From positions 1-64,000 of the forward strand of contig CAZSRS010000009.1 in assembly GCA_964609625.1 (NCBI GenBank): a DNA stretch of 64,000 bases, in the 5' to 3' direction. Made by a program: the position numbers and the translations under genes. Positions 17,084 to 24,315 of this stretch are shown piece after piece (position 1 is the first letter of the stretch; each line of letters opens with the position of its first letter). Below the pieces are notes generated by a model, which saw only the letters and a list, made by a program, of their open reading frames with translations, made no database searches and was not told the origin of the DNA. This stretch comes from G963674665 sp964609625 (lineage in GTDB: Bacteria; Desulfobacterota; Desulfovibrionia; Desulfovibrionales; Desulfovibrionaceae).

Positions 17084-18484
17084 ATGACGCCACATTCTTT
17101 CACGCGGCACAGACACGTTGCCCTGTTCCTTTGTCTCCTGGCCTGGTTCACACTCCAGCCCCCCGAGGCGGGCTCGGCCGCCGAGGTGCGCGGCAAACTT
17201 ACCGGACCGGGGCACGAGGTGCGCATCACCCCCGTGGTCAAGGCAGTGCAGAACGTGGGCCCGGCCGTGGTGAACATCACCACCGCCACACGGATCCAGG
17301 GCCGCGGGGGGCGGATGGACGACCTGTTCAGCCCCCTGTTCCAGGAGTTCTTCAACCTTCCCCTGCCGCATATGCAGGAGCGCGAGTACGAGAGCCTGGG
17401 GTCGGGAGTGATCATCGACGGAAAACGCGCCCTGGTGCTGACCAACGCCCACGTCATTTCCGGGGCCGGCTCCATCAAGGCGCGGCTCAGCGACGGTCGG
17501 GAGTTCTCGGCCGAACTGGTGGGCGCGGGGCCGGACTTCGACCTGGCCGTACTGCAACTCAAGGACGCCAAGGACCTGCCCGAGGCGGAGATGGGGGATT
17601 CCGGCGACCTGTTCATCGGCGAGACCGTCATCGCCATCGGCAATCCCTACGGATTCAACCACACGGTGACCACGGGTGTGATCTCGGCCGTGAACCGCTC
17701 CGTGCGGACCGACCAGGGCGTGTACAGCGATTTCGTGCAAACCGACGCGGCCATCAACCCCGGCAACAGTGGCGGCCCCCTGGTCAATCTCCTGGGACAG
17801 GTCATCGGCATCAACACGGCCATCCACGCCAGGGCCGAGGGCATCGGCTTCGCCATCCCTGTGAACAAGGCCAAGCGCGTGGTGGCGCAGCTCCTGGACA
17901 AGGGCTCCGTGAGTCCGGTCTGGCTCGGCCTGGTGGGGCAGGACCTGGACCAACGCCTGGCCGGCTATTTCGGGCTCGACCGGCTCCAGGGCATGCTGAT
18001 CACCGAAGTCTATCCGGACACTCCGGCTGCCGGGGCCGGACTCCAGACCGGAGACCTGCTGCTCTCCATCAACGGCGTGCCCATCGAAGACAAGACCCAC
18101 TATCTGCACCTGCTGCGCAACTACGTGCAGGGGCAGCCCCTGCGCCTGGCGCTTCTGCGCAGGGATCGGCGGCTTGAGATCGAGGTGGCCGCGGGCGCCT
18201 TTGGCACTGAAACCGCCCTGTCCCTGGCTGCCGGACGTTGGGGGTTCGTGCCGGGAGACAAGGCCCTGCGCAGGGGGGGCCTGACCGTGGACAGGGTGGT
18301 CACGGGCAGCCCGGCACACAACCTGGGCCTGGAGCCCGGAGATGTGCTGTTGGCCATCCACGACATCAGGATGCAACGGCCCGAGGACTTCATCCTGGCC
18401 GTGCAGCTCTATCGCATGAACAACAGCCTACTGATGCTTGTGGCGCGCGGGGGGCGGACCTACCACGTCCGTCTGGACATATGA
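17084..18484 (+). CDS. HtrA/DegP-family periplasmic serine protease
   Basis: A 466-residue exported protease-chaperone for misfolded envelope proteins. The signal peptide (about residues 1-32) is followed by a trypsin-like domain with catalytic His123 (LTNAHVISG), Asp153 (DFDLAVLQL) and Ser229 (NPGNSGGPLVNL), then two PDZ domains (about 255-350 and 365-466, with GMLITEVYPDTPAAGAGLQTGD and VVTGSPAHNLGLEPGDV). The ATG at 17084 is chosen because it begins the signal peptide; upstream in-frame ATGs would only add GC-rich, non-coding-like sequence. Confidence 0.93.
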   Translation: MTPHSFTRHRHVALFLCLLAWFTLQPPEAGSAAEVRGKLTGPGHEVRITPVVKAVQNVGPAVVNITTATRIQGRGGRMDDLFSPLFQEFFNLPLPHMQEREYESLGSGVIIDGKRALVLTNAHVISGAGSIKARLSDGREFSAELVGAGPDFDLAVLQLKDAKDLPEAEMGDSGDLFIGETVIAIGNPYGFNHTVTTGVISAVNRSVRTDQGVYSDFVQTDAAINPGNSGGPLVNLLGQVIGINTAIHARAEGIGFAIPVNKAKRVVAQLLDKGSVSPVWLGLVGQDLDQRLAGYFGLDRLQGMLITEVYPDTPAAGAGLQTGDLLLSINGVPIEDKTHYLHLLRNYVQGQPLRLALLRRDRRLEIEVAAGAFGTETALSLAAGRWGFVPGDKALRRGGLTVDRVVTGSPAHNLGLEPGDVLLAIHDIRMQRPEDFILAVQLYRMNNSLLMLVARGGRTYHVRLDI

Positions 18485-18536
18485 CATCGAGCAGGGCTGA
18501 TAGTCTTTTGAAATCGTTAAGCATATGGATACAGCC

Positions 18537-18565
18537 TTGACACTGCCCGGACATGGCGCTATCAG
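18537..18565 (+). promoter_or_regulatory. Predicted sigma-70 promoter of the ferredoxin gene
   Basis: A perfect -35 TTGACA (18537-18542) is separated by 17 bases from TATCAG (18560-18565). The leader to the ferredoxin start would be about 120 bases. Confidence 0.45.
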
Positions 18566-18692
18566 GTGCTACGCTTGTTTGCGGCTGCCTCGGCTGCTGG
18601 GAGGCGATCATTCTATAACCCCTTCAGGGCCTGCCGGTACGTTCAGGCGAGCCGGGTGTACTGCCCTGGATAATCATTCTGCGGAGGATGCA

Positions 18693-18881
18693 ATGGGTTA
18701 CACGGTCACGGTGGATACTGACAAGTGCATCGGCGATGGTGAATGTGTGGATGTCTGCCCTGTGGAGGTCTACGAGCTGCAAGACGGCAAGGCGGTTCCG
18801 GTGAACATGGACGAGTGCCTGGGCTGCGAATCCTGTGTCGAGGTCTGCGAGCAGGACGCCATCACCGTCGAAGAGAACTGA
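18693..18881 (+). CDS. Ferredoxin with Asp in place of a cluster Cys (7Fe type)
   Basis: A 62-residue ferredoxin. The first cluster motif is CIGDGECVDVCP, in which Asp replaces the second Cys; the second motif is CLGCESCVEVC, normal for a [4Fe-4S] cluster. The Asp form is known from Desulfovibrio africanus ferredoxin III, where the site holds a [3Fe-4S] cluster that can take up iron or another metal. The ATG at 18693 follows GCGGAGGATGCA. A strong terminator follows. It probably carries electrons in the low-potential metabolism of the cell. Confidence 0.92.
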   Translation: MGYTVTVDTDKCIGDGECVDVCPVEVYELQDGKAVPVNMDECLGCESCVEVCEQDAITVEEN

Positions 18882-18905
18882 TCTCTTTTAGCCGGATTTA
18901 TTCAT

Positions 18906-18950
18906 GCCGTGCCTGTAGCCGAGTCGCGGCCGCAGGCACGGCGTTCTTTT
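18906..18950 (+). terminator. Rho-independent terminator after the ferredoxin gene
   Basis: A perfect 10-bp stem GCCGTGCCTG / CAGGCACGGC (18906-18915 with 18933-18942) with a 17-base loop is followed by GTTCTTTT. Confidence 0.85.
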
Positions 18951-19104
18951 ACCCTTTCCATCCGGACGGGCCACTTCATCTCTCCGAGGGGGCTGACAAG
19001 CGGTTCCAGCGGTATTAGTTCCTCATGGAATTGATTCGGACAGATACGGACGATCATGTCGGCAACCAGCAAACGCAGGCAGTGCATTGCCCAAGGAGCA
19101 ACTC

Positions 19105-19944
19105 ATGCAGTTGGATCTTTCCACGGTTTTCCAGGAATACGAACAGCTCTTGCGGGATGTGGACGCCGTTTTTCAGCGCGTGCGGCAGCAACACCCGGAA
19201 GAAGTGACCTGCGCGGAAGGCTGCAGCGACTGCTGCCACGCCCTCTTCGACCTCAGCCTCATCGAGGCCATGTACCTGAACCATCATTTCTTGCAGCGCT
19301 TCGACGGCCTCGAGCGCGACACAATACTGAACAGGGCCGACAGCGCCGACCGCGAGGCCTACAAACTCAAGCACAAGGTGTTCAGGGCCAGCGAGGAAGG
19401 CGCCTCCACCCGAGAAATTCTGGAGCAAGTCGCCAAAATGCGCGTGCGCTGCCCCCTGCTCAATGACGAGGACAAATGCGACCTCTATGAGCACAGGCCG
19501 GCAACCTGCAGGTTGTACGGCATCCCCATGGCCATCTCCGGCAAGGCCCACACCTGCGGCAACACAGGCTTCGATCGGGGCAAGAGCTATCCCACCGTGC
19601 ACGTGGAGAAGATACAGGACAGGCTGATGCTCCTGAGCCAGGAACTGGTCCAGAGCATTCCCACCACCCACACCAGACTCTTCGAGGTGCTGGTGCCGGT
19701 ATCCATGGCCCTACTGAACAAGTACGACAACGAGTACCTGGGCATCAAGGAAGGCGAGGCCTGCGGCCACATGCATTCCTTTGTGGTGGGTGGCACCGAG
19801 GAGCAGCGTGCGGCGGACGAAAAGGAGATCCAAGCAGCGGGCTGCAGTTCCTGCGCCAGCGCCTCCAGCTGCGACCAGGCGCATACCGGGGAGTGCCCCG
19901 GAGGCGGGCAGCCGCTGGAAGTGCCCAAGAGCCGGGAGGGATAG
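19105..19944 (+). CDS. YkgJ-like Cys-cluster (CxxxCxxCC) protein
   Basis: A 279-residue protein with an N-terminal TCAEGCSDCCHALFDLSLIEA motif and later Cys residues in CDLYEHRPATCRLYGIP, the pattern of the YkgJ / zinc-or-iron-chelating Cys-cluster family. The last 50 residues form a Cys-rich tail (CSSCASASSC). The true start is the ATG at 19105, which follows AAGGAGCAACTC; an upstream TTG at 19087 is less likely. It is the first gene of a run with two small partner genes. Function unknown, probably metal- or Fe-S-binding. Confidence 0.7.
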   Translation: MQLDLSTVFQEYEQLLRDVDAVFQRVRQQHPEEVTCAEGCSDCCHALFDLSLIEAMYLNHHFLQRFDGLERDTILNRADSADREAYKLKHKVFRASEEGASTREILEQVAKMRVRCPLLNDEDKCDLYEHRPATCRLYGIPMAISGKAHTCGNTGFDRGKSYPTVHVEKIQDRLMLLSQELVQSIPTTHTRLFEVLVPVSMALLNKYDNEYLGIKEGEACGHMHSFVVGGTEEQRAADEKEIQAAGCSSCASASSCDQAHTGECPGGGQPLEVPKSREG

Positions 19945-19946
19945 CG

Positions 19947-20306
19947 ATGTCGGAGCTGACCCCTGAACAGGAGGCCATGAAAAAGGCCATTTGGGACAAA
20001 ATGTCCCCCAGGCGCAGGAAGTTCGTCGAGCGCATGGGCGGTTACGAGGCCTGGGATCCCTTCCAGGAGCCCAAGCACCCCATCGACATTCGCCAGGACC
20101 CCACCAAGCGCACCGCAAGCCAGCTGGTCCACGAGTTCACCGCATCGCTCCCCAAGGACAGGAAATACAGCGAGGCCTTCGCCAGGGGGGTGCAGGAGAT
20201 TGCCTTCGGCCTGATGACCGAGCAGGACAGCTTTCAGGGCATGTTCGAGTTCAGCGTCTGGTACTACAAATTGATGAAAAAGGAAGGAGTCATACATGAC
20301 GACTGA
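19947..20306 (+). CDS. Hypothetical 119-residue protein
   Basis: A small soluble, charged protein with no recognised domain. It starts 2 bases after the YkgJ-like gene stop with GGGAGGG as ribosome site, and its end overlaps the TPR gene start (ATGACGACTGA). It is therefore surely translated as part of this operon. The segment PRRRKFVERMGGYEAWDPF is the most distinctive part. Confidence 0.65.
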   Translation: MSELTPEQEAMKKAIWDKMSPRRRKFVERMGGYEAWDPFQEPKHPIDIRQDPTKRTASQLVHEFTASLPKDRKYSEAFARGVQEIAFGLMTEQDSFQGMFEFSVWYYKLMKKEGVIHDD

Positions 20307-20943
20307 GAATCAGGCCGGGAAAAGGGAATTGCTGGAGCAACGCATCACGGAACTCAAGGGCAAGCTGCAGAAAAACCCTGATTGCGGCAACACGTATTAC
20401 AACCTCGGCGTGGCCTATCTCGGCAAGCGTGAATTCCGCGAGGCCGAGGCCTGCTTCCGCGAGGCCGTGCACCATTCCCCCAAGATGGCGGAGGCGTACG
20501 TGCAGCTCGGCGGCATCGCCATGCAGCGTGGCGACCTGGACGGCTGCCTGAACTTCAACCGCGCCGCCACCGAGATCCGCCCCATGTTTGCCACGCCCTG
20601 GGGCAACATCGGCTTCGCGCTCCTGCAGAAAGGGGAAGTGACCCAGGCCGCCAAGATCCTGGAAAAGGCCGTGAAGATCGACCCCCAGTTCGTCCAGGCC
20701 CTGACCACCCTGGGCAGTGCCTATCTGGCCGAAGGCGATCCCGAGCGCTGCATCGACCGCTGCATGCAGGCCGTGCGACTGGAGCCCATGTTCGGCCCGG
20801 CATACAACAACTTGGCCCTGGCCTACCTGGAATTGGGCGATGCGCAAAAGGCCGTGGAGTTCTTCGACAAGGCCGTGGAGACAGGTTTCGAGCCCCACCC
20901 TGGGTTCGCCGGGGAGATCGAGAATCTGCGGCAGAAAGTGTAG
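20296..20943 (+). CDS. Tetratricopeptide-repeat protein
   Basis: A 215-residue protein built almost wholly of TPR units, with five recognisable repeats (for example NTYYNLGVAYLGKREFREAE, AEAYVQLGGIAMQRGDLDG, GPAYNNLALAYLELGDAQKA). It is probably a scaffold for protein interactions in the cytoplasm, since no signal peptide is seen. Its start overlaps the end of the preceding gene by 11 bases. Confidence 0.85.
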   Translation: MTTENQAGKRELLEQRITELKGKLQKNPDCGNTYYNLGVAYLGKREFREAEACFREAVHHSPKMAEAYVQLGGIAMQRGDLDGCLNFNRAATEIRPMFATPWGNIGFALLQKGEVTQAAKILEKAVKIDPQFVQALTTLGSAYLAEGDPERCIDRCMQAVRLEPMFGPAYNNLALAYLELGDAQKAVEFFDKAVETGFEPHPGFAGEIENLRQKV

Positions 20944-20994
20944 AACGCTGGCGCATATGGGCGGCAGGGAACTCTGCCGCCAGCAGGAGGGGGA

Positions 20995-21726
20995 ATGTCC
21001 GACTTCCGCAGACTCAAGGTCCAGCTCAAGGACCGGCTCATGGCTCCGGACTGGCAGGACGCGCTCCCCGAGCTGGAACAGCACCCTCCGGCCCGGCTCG
21101 TGGGGCCGTTGTTCTCCTTTCTTCTCCACCCCGGCGCGCTGAAGTGGCACAGCGTCACGGCCCTGGGCCTGACCATCGCCCGCATGGCCGAGGAGCGGCT
21201 GGAAGACGCCCGCGTGGTCATGCGCCGCCTGATCTGGAACCTCAGCGAGGAGTCGGGCAATCTCGGCTGGGGCGCTCCCGAGACCATGGGCGAGATAATG
21301 GCCGTGCACGGGCAGCTCGCCCAGGAATACCACCGCATCCTGATCTCCTACATCACCAAGACGGGCAAGGACGACAACTTCATCGACCACCTGCCGTTGC
21401 GGCGCGGCGCCTTCTGGGGCGTGGGGCGCCTGGCCCAGGCCCGACCCGAACTGGCCGCCATGGCAATACCGCACCTGCGCAAGGGCCTGGAGCATCCCCG
21501 CGATTCGGGCGATTCCGACGAAGCCCCTGACGCCCCCATCCAGGGACTATCGGCCTGGGGGCTTGGCCTGCTCGCCGACGCCGAGGCCCGCCCCCTGCTG
21601 GAAAGACACCGCCACAACCAGGGCGAGTTGGAACTCTACCGCGACCGCGAGCTGGAGCTGACCACCGTCGCCACCCTGGTCCAGGAAGCGCTGGAGGCAC
21701 TGGAAGCCCTGGACGCCAGGGCCTGA
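20995..21726 (+). CDS. HEAT-like protein, resembling the DVU0298 family
   Basis: A 243-residue mainly helical protein with HEAT-like repeat character (LVGPLFSFLLHPGALKWHSVTALGLTIA, GAFWGVGRLAQARPELA). It resembles a family annotated in Desulfovibrio as DVU0298-type; that assignment is from memory of the pattern and is unverified. GGAGGGGGA precedes the ATG. It closes the plus-strand run that starts with the YkgJ-like gene. Confidence 0.65.
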   Translation: MSDFRRLKVQLKDRLMAPDWQDALPELEQHPPARLVGPLFSFLLHPGALKWHSVTALGLTIARMAEERLEDARVVMRRLIWNLSEESGNLGWGAPETMGEIMAVHGQLAQEYHRILISYITKTGKDDNFIDHLPLRRGAFWGVGRLAQARPELAAMAIPHLRKGLEHPRDSGDSDEAPDAPIQGLSAWGLGLLADAEARPLLERHRHNQGELELYRDRELELTTVATLVQEALEALEALDARA

Positions 21727-21755
21727 GGGATTTCCCTCTTACCGTTCCCACCGTA

Positions 21756-21780
21756 CCTGGCCCGTTGGGCCAGGCCTTAT
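21756..21780 (+). terminator. Candidate terminator between convergent genes
   Basis: CCTGGCCC-GTT-GGGCCAGG (21756-21774) is a perfect 8-bp hairpin followed by CCTTAT, between the HEAT-like gene and the end of dinB. The T-run is poor. A second small hairpin GAGGG-ATTT-CCCTC followed by TT lies at 21725-21740. Confidence 0.4.
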
Positions 21781-21898
21781 CCGGGGTACCCCTTCGAGGC
21801 TTTGTTGCGGAAGAATACAGTGCAACGCATGATTCTGGAGCGCGGGCCTCGAGGGGAGTCACGGTTAGCACCTGGGATAATCCGAAGGGAATACTCGA

Positions 21899-23083
21899 TT
21901 ATTTATTGCGGAACCCAAAGATACGCCCCCTGACCAGGGCATTGGAGCCGAACTTCTCCCGGATGGCGTCCAGGGTCAGGTCCAGGTGTTCGTCCCTGGC
22001 CTTGTCCTTATCCTGGAACAGGGGCAGTTGGGTTGGAGCGGTGTGGAAGTTGCTCACGCCCACGCCGATGAGGCGGACCTTCTTGGGCAGGGCCTGGGCG
22101 TCGAGCAGGGCCGCGGCGGTCTCGAAGATGGTCCGGGTGCTGCTGGTGGGCTCGGGCAGGGTCTTGCTGCGGGTGATGGAAGAGAAGTCCTGGAATTTGA
22201 TCTTCAGGGTCACGGTGCGCCCCTTGTATCGGTGGCGGCGCAGGCGGGCGCCCACGCGTTCGGCCTGGTGCAGGAGCCAGCGCTTGAGTTCCTCGCGGTC
22301 CACCGTGTCGCGGCTGAAGGTGTTCTCCGCGCTCTCGGACTTGGCCTCGTAGTGGGTGCTCACGGTGGTGGAGCCAAGACCCTGGGCCCGTTCGTACAGC
22401 ACGCTTCCCCATTTTCCGAAGCGCCCCTCCCAGAAACTCGGGGGGTAGCGCAGGATGTCGGCGGCGAAACGGATGCCCAGCTTGTCGAGTTCGGTCTTGA
22501 CGTGTTTGCCCACTCCAGGAATTTTCCCCACGTGCAGCTGCCGCAGGAACTCCTGGACATCCTCGGGCCGCAGGACAAAGAGCCCGTCGGGCTTGCGATA
22601 ATCCGAGGCGATCTTGGCCAGGAACTTCACGGGAGCGATGCCCACGGAGCAGTTCAGGCCTGTGGCCTCGCGCACCCGGCGCTTCAGTTCCGCGCCCAGT
22701 TGTTCTGGCGGGCCGAAAAGCTTTTCCAGTCCGGTGACGTCCATGTAGGCCTCGTCCACAGAGGCCTGCTCCACCAGGGGGGAGAAGTCGTGCAGCACGG
22801 CCATGACCATTTCTGAGATTTCCGCGTAGCGGGCGTGACGGCCCCTGACGAATACCCCCTGGGGGCAGAGGCGTCTGGCCTGGGCCGTGGGCATGGCCGA
22901 GTGCACGCCGAATTTTCTGGCCTCGTAGGAGCAGGCCGAGACCACGCCGCGCTCCTCGCCGCCCACGATGACGGGCTTGCCCAGCAGTTCGGGGTTGTCT
23001 AGCTGTTCTACCGAGGCGAAAAAGGCGTCCATGTCCACGTGCAGGATCAGACGTTGCACAGGGGAGGGGGGCGGTGAGTTCAC
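21899..23083 (-). CDS. dinB: DNA polymerase IV (Y-family)
   Basis: A 394-residue translesion polymerase. The metal-binding HVDMDAFFASVEQ motif, SYEARKFGVHSAM and SVDEAYMDVTG catalytic motif, the helix-hairpin-helix segment (LHVGKIPGVGKHVKTELDKLGI) and the little-finger domain are present. The start is a GTG at 23083 whose GTGA overlaps the stop of the upstream gene, so translation is coupled. A much longer in-frame extension lies inside that gene and is rejected. Confidence 0.93.
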   Translation of the reverse strand: MNSPPPSPVQRLILHVDMDAFFASVEQLDNPELLGKPVIVGGEERGVVSACSYEARKFGVHSAMPTAQARRLCPQGVFVRGRHARYAEISEMVMAVLHDFSPLVEQASVDEAYMDVTGLEKLFGPPEQLGAELKRRVREATGLNCSVGIAPVKFLAKIASDYRKPDGLFVLRPEDVQEFLRQLHVGKIPGVGKHVKTELDKLGIRFAADILRYPPSFWEGRFGKWGSVLYERAQGLGSTTVSTHYEAKSESAENTFSRDTVDREELKRWLLHQAERVGARLRRHRYKGRTVTLKIKFQDFSSITRSKTLPEPTSSTRTIFETAAALLDAQALPKKVRLIGVGVSNFHTAPTQLPLFQDKDKARDEHLDLTLDAIREKFGSNALVRGRIFGFRNK

Positions 23084-23499
23084 GTGGTGGAGTCCTGGTC
23101 GTTGTCGGCATCCAGGCGAGGGGCGGCTTCCTGCACGGTGAAGCGGCGGATGTGCTGCAGGGGGTAGAAGTCCAGCATGCCGTCCTCGTTGAGGATGAGC
23201 AGTTCGCGCTCCTGGCTGACCTCGTACCCTCGGCAGGGAACCGTGACCACGCCGCCGTCCAGGTAGCGGATGGTCACGCCATAGCCGCGGGGTTGGTCCT
23301 TGGCCTGCTGCTCTTGGCGCAGCATGGCCTTCTCGAGTTCCTTGGCCAACATCTCCTTCCAGCGCTCCCGCACCAGGGCGCGGTTTTCGATGTTGTCGTG
23401 TTCCGGGCAGAGTCCGAGTTTGAGGCGGTCGCTGGCCGGGACCACCCCGCAGATCCATCCCGAGAGGACCTCCACCCCGCATATTTCACAACGCACCAT
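23080..23499 (-). CDS. Hypothetical protein with N-terminal zinc-finger-like Cys pairs, co-transcribed with dinB
   Basis: A 139-residue protein that begins CEICGVEVLSGWICG and has LCPEH a little later, suggesting a small metal-binding head. A charged helix and a beta-rich tail follow (YGVTIRYLDGGVVTVPCRGYEV, ILNEDGMLDFYPLQHI). The ATG at 23499 follows GGAGG. Its end overlaps the dinB start. No known family is recognised; the tight pairing with dinB hints at a DNA-repair link only. Confidence 0.65.
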   Translation of the reverse strand: MVRCEICGVEVLSGWICGVVPASDRLKLGLCPEHDNIENRALVRERWKEMLAKELEKAMLRQEQQAKDQPRGYGVTIRYLDGGVVTVPCRGYEVSQERELLILNEDGMLDFYPLQHIRRFTVQEAAPRLDADNDQDSTT

Positions 23500-23667
23500 G
23501 TCCCTGCCTCCTGCCTGGAGATGGGAGTGTTTCGCGACACGAGGGACCGCTTCTGTCTGTGCAGAGTAATGACCATGGCCGGGCACAATGTCAAACGTCG
23601 ATTCTGGGGGCATGCGGGGGGAATATCTTTGAAACAGCGCGTTACTTGGCAACGCCTCGGTTTGTTC

Positions 23668-23695
23668 TTGACAAGATACCCCTATATGGTATTAT
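23668..23695 (+). promoter_or_regulatory. Consensus sigma-70 promoter of the csoR-like gene with embedded operator
   Basis: A perfect -35 TTGACA (23668-23673), 16 bases, and TATTAT (23690-23695). The spacer is occupied by ATACCCCTATATGGTAT (23676-23692), an ATACC/GGTAT inverted repeat like CsoR-family operators. This is the layout expected for autorepression by the downstream regulator. Confidence 0.7.
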
Positions 23696-23711
23696 AGCAT
23701 TAAGTGGACAT

Positions 23712-23731
23712 ATACCCTACCATGTTGGTAT
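23712..23731 (+). promoter_or_regulatory. Second operator-like site upstream of the csoR-like gene
   Basis: ATACCC (23712-23717) and GGTAT (23727-23731) repeat the motif of the first site, with an inner TACCA-TGT-TGGTA dyad (23718-23730). It lies just downstream of the predicted transcription start. Confidence 0.45.
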
Positions 23732-23796
23732 GATGTTGACACGCAAAGCAAATGGCAAGGGGCAATCAAGATACCACTCCAGCACAAGGACTGAAA

Positions 23797-24087
23797 ATGA
23801 GTTCGAACAGCGAGACGTCGGAACAGTTGAAAATGAATATCCTCGCCAGGTTGAAGAAGATAACCGGCCAGATGAAGGGTATTGCGGGGATGATCGAGAA
23901 CGGCAAGGAATGCGAGGACATCTTGACCCAGGTCAAGGCCGTGCGGGCGGCATTGAAAGCGATGAACACACTCATTGTGCGTCGGTATCTGCTGACCTGC
24001 AACCAGGAACTGGAGATCAAGGAGGGCGAGGAGCGATTACAGCAGCTGGACAAGATGTTGAAGGTGATTTCCCGGCTTATGGACTGA
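23797..24087 (+). CDS. CsoR/CstR-family (DUF156) transcriptional repressor
   Basis: A 96-residue all-helical repressor. The family Cys pair is present at C39 (KECEDILTQ) and C68 (LLTCNQ) with the usual 29-residue spacing. The copper-ligand His expected four residues before the second Cys is Tyr64. Cu(I) CsoR proteins need that His, whereas persulfide sensors of the CstR type lack it. A role in sensing reactive sulfur species rather than copper is therefore inferred. The ATG at 23797 follows AAGGA. It is followed by a second promoter with the same operator motif and the octaheme cytochrome gene. Confidence 0.85.
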   Translation: MSSNSETSEQLKMNILARLKKITGQMKGIAGMIENGKECEDILTQVKAVRAALKAMNTLIVRRYLLTCNQELEIKEGEERLQQLDKMLKVISRLMD

Positions 24088-24093
24088 AGGCGC

Positions 24094-24122
24094 TTGACAT
24101 TGATACGGCTACCGGGTATAGG
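24094..24122 (+). promoter_or_regulatory. Predicted promoter of the octaheme cytochrome operon with embedded operator
   Basis: TTGACA (24094-24099), 17 bases, TATAGG (24117-24122). ATACGGCTACCGGGTAT (24103-24119) overlaps the spacer and -10. It repeats the architecture of the csoR-like gene's own promoter. Confidence 0.6.
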
Positions 24123-24155
24123 CATTGAGACGAGATCGCGTCAGGGGATTGAAGC

Positions 24156-24173
24156 ATACCCCCTATGGGGCAT
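24156..24173 (+). promoter_or_regulatory. CsoR-type operator in the cytochrome leader
   Basis: ATACCCCCTATGGGGCAT is a near-perfect dyad flanked by GC/GC, matching the C-run/G-run pattern of CsoR-family operators. It lies about 25-45 bases downstream of the predicted start site, where bound repressor would block elongation or initiation. Confidence 0.6.
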
Positions 24174-24282
24174 GCATGGTTCGGCAATTCGGGCAACTGT
24201 CCTGAACAACGGCCGGAAGCCAGGCGGGAAGGCGAGCTTTCGAAAGGTCAGGTCATCCGGTCAAGCGGCAAAGGAGGGTCAT

Positions 24283-24315
24283 ATGAGCCGCAAACGTTTT
24301 TGGGGGCGCCGATGA
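24283..24315 (+). CDS. 10-codon leader peptide coupled to the octaheme cytochrome
   Basis: The ATG at 24283 has the best ribosome site of the region (AAGGAGG, 5 bases upstream) and encodes MSRKRFWGRR. Its TGA overlaps the ATG of the cytochrome gene (ATGA at 24312-24315). The cytochrome ATG itself has no Shine-Dalgarno sequence. Translation of the cytochrome thus probably depends on reinitiation after this basic leader peptide. Confidence 0.5.
   Translation: MSRKRFWGRR

Noticed and set aside
23084..23482. Longer N-terminal extension of dinB
   Set aside because: It lies inside the coding region of the upstream gene, and Y-family polymerases begin a few residues before the DMDAFFASVEQ motif, as the GTG at 23083 gives.
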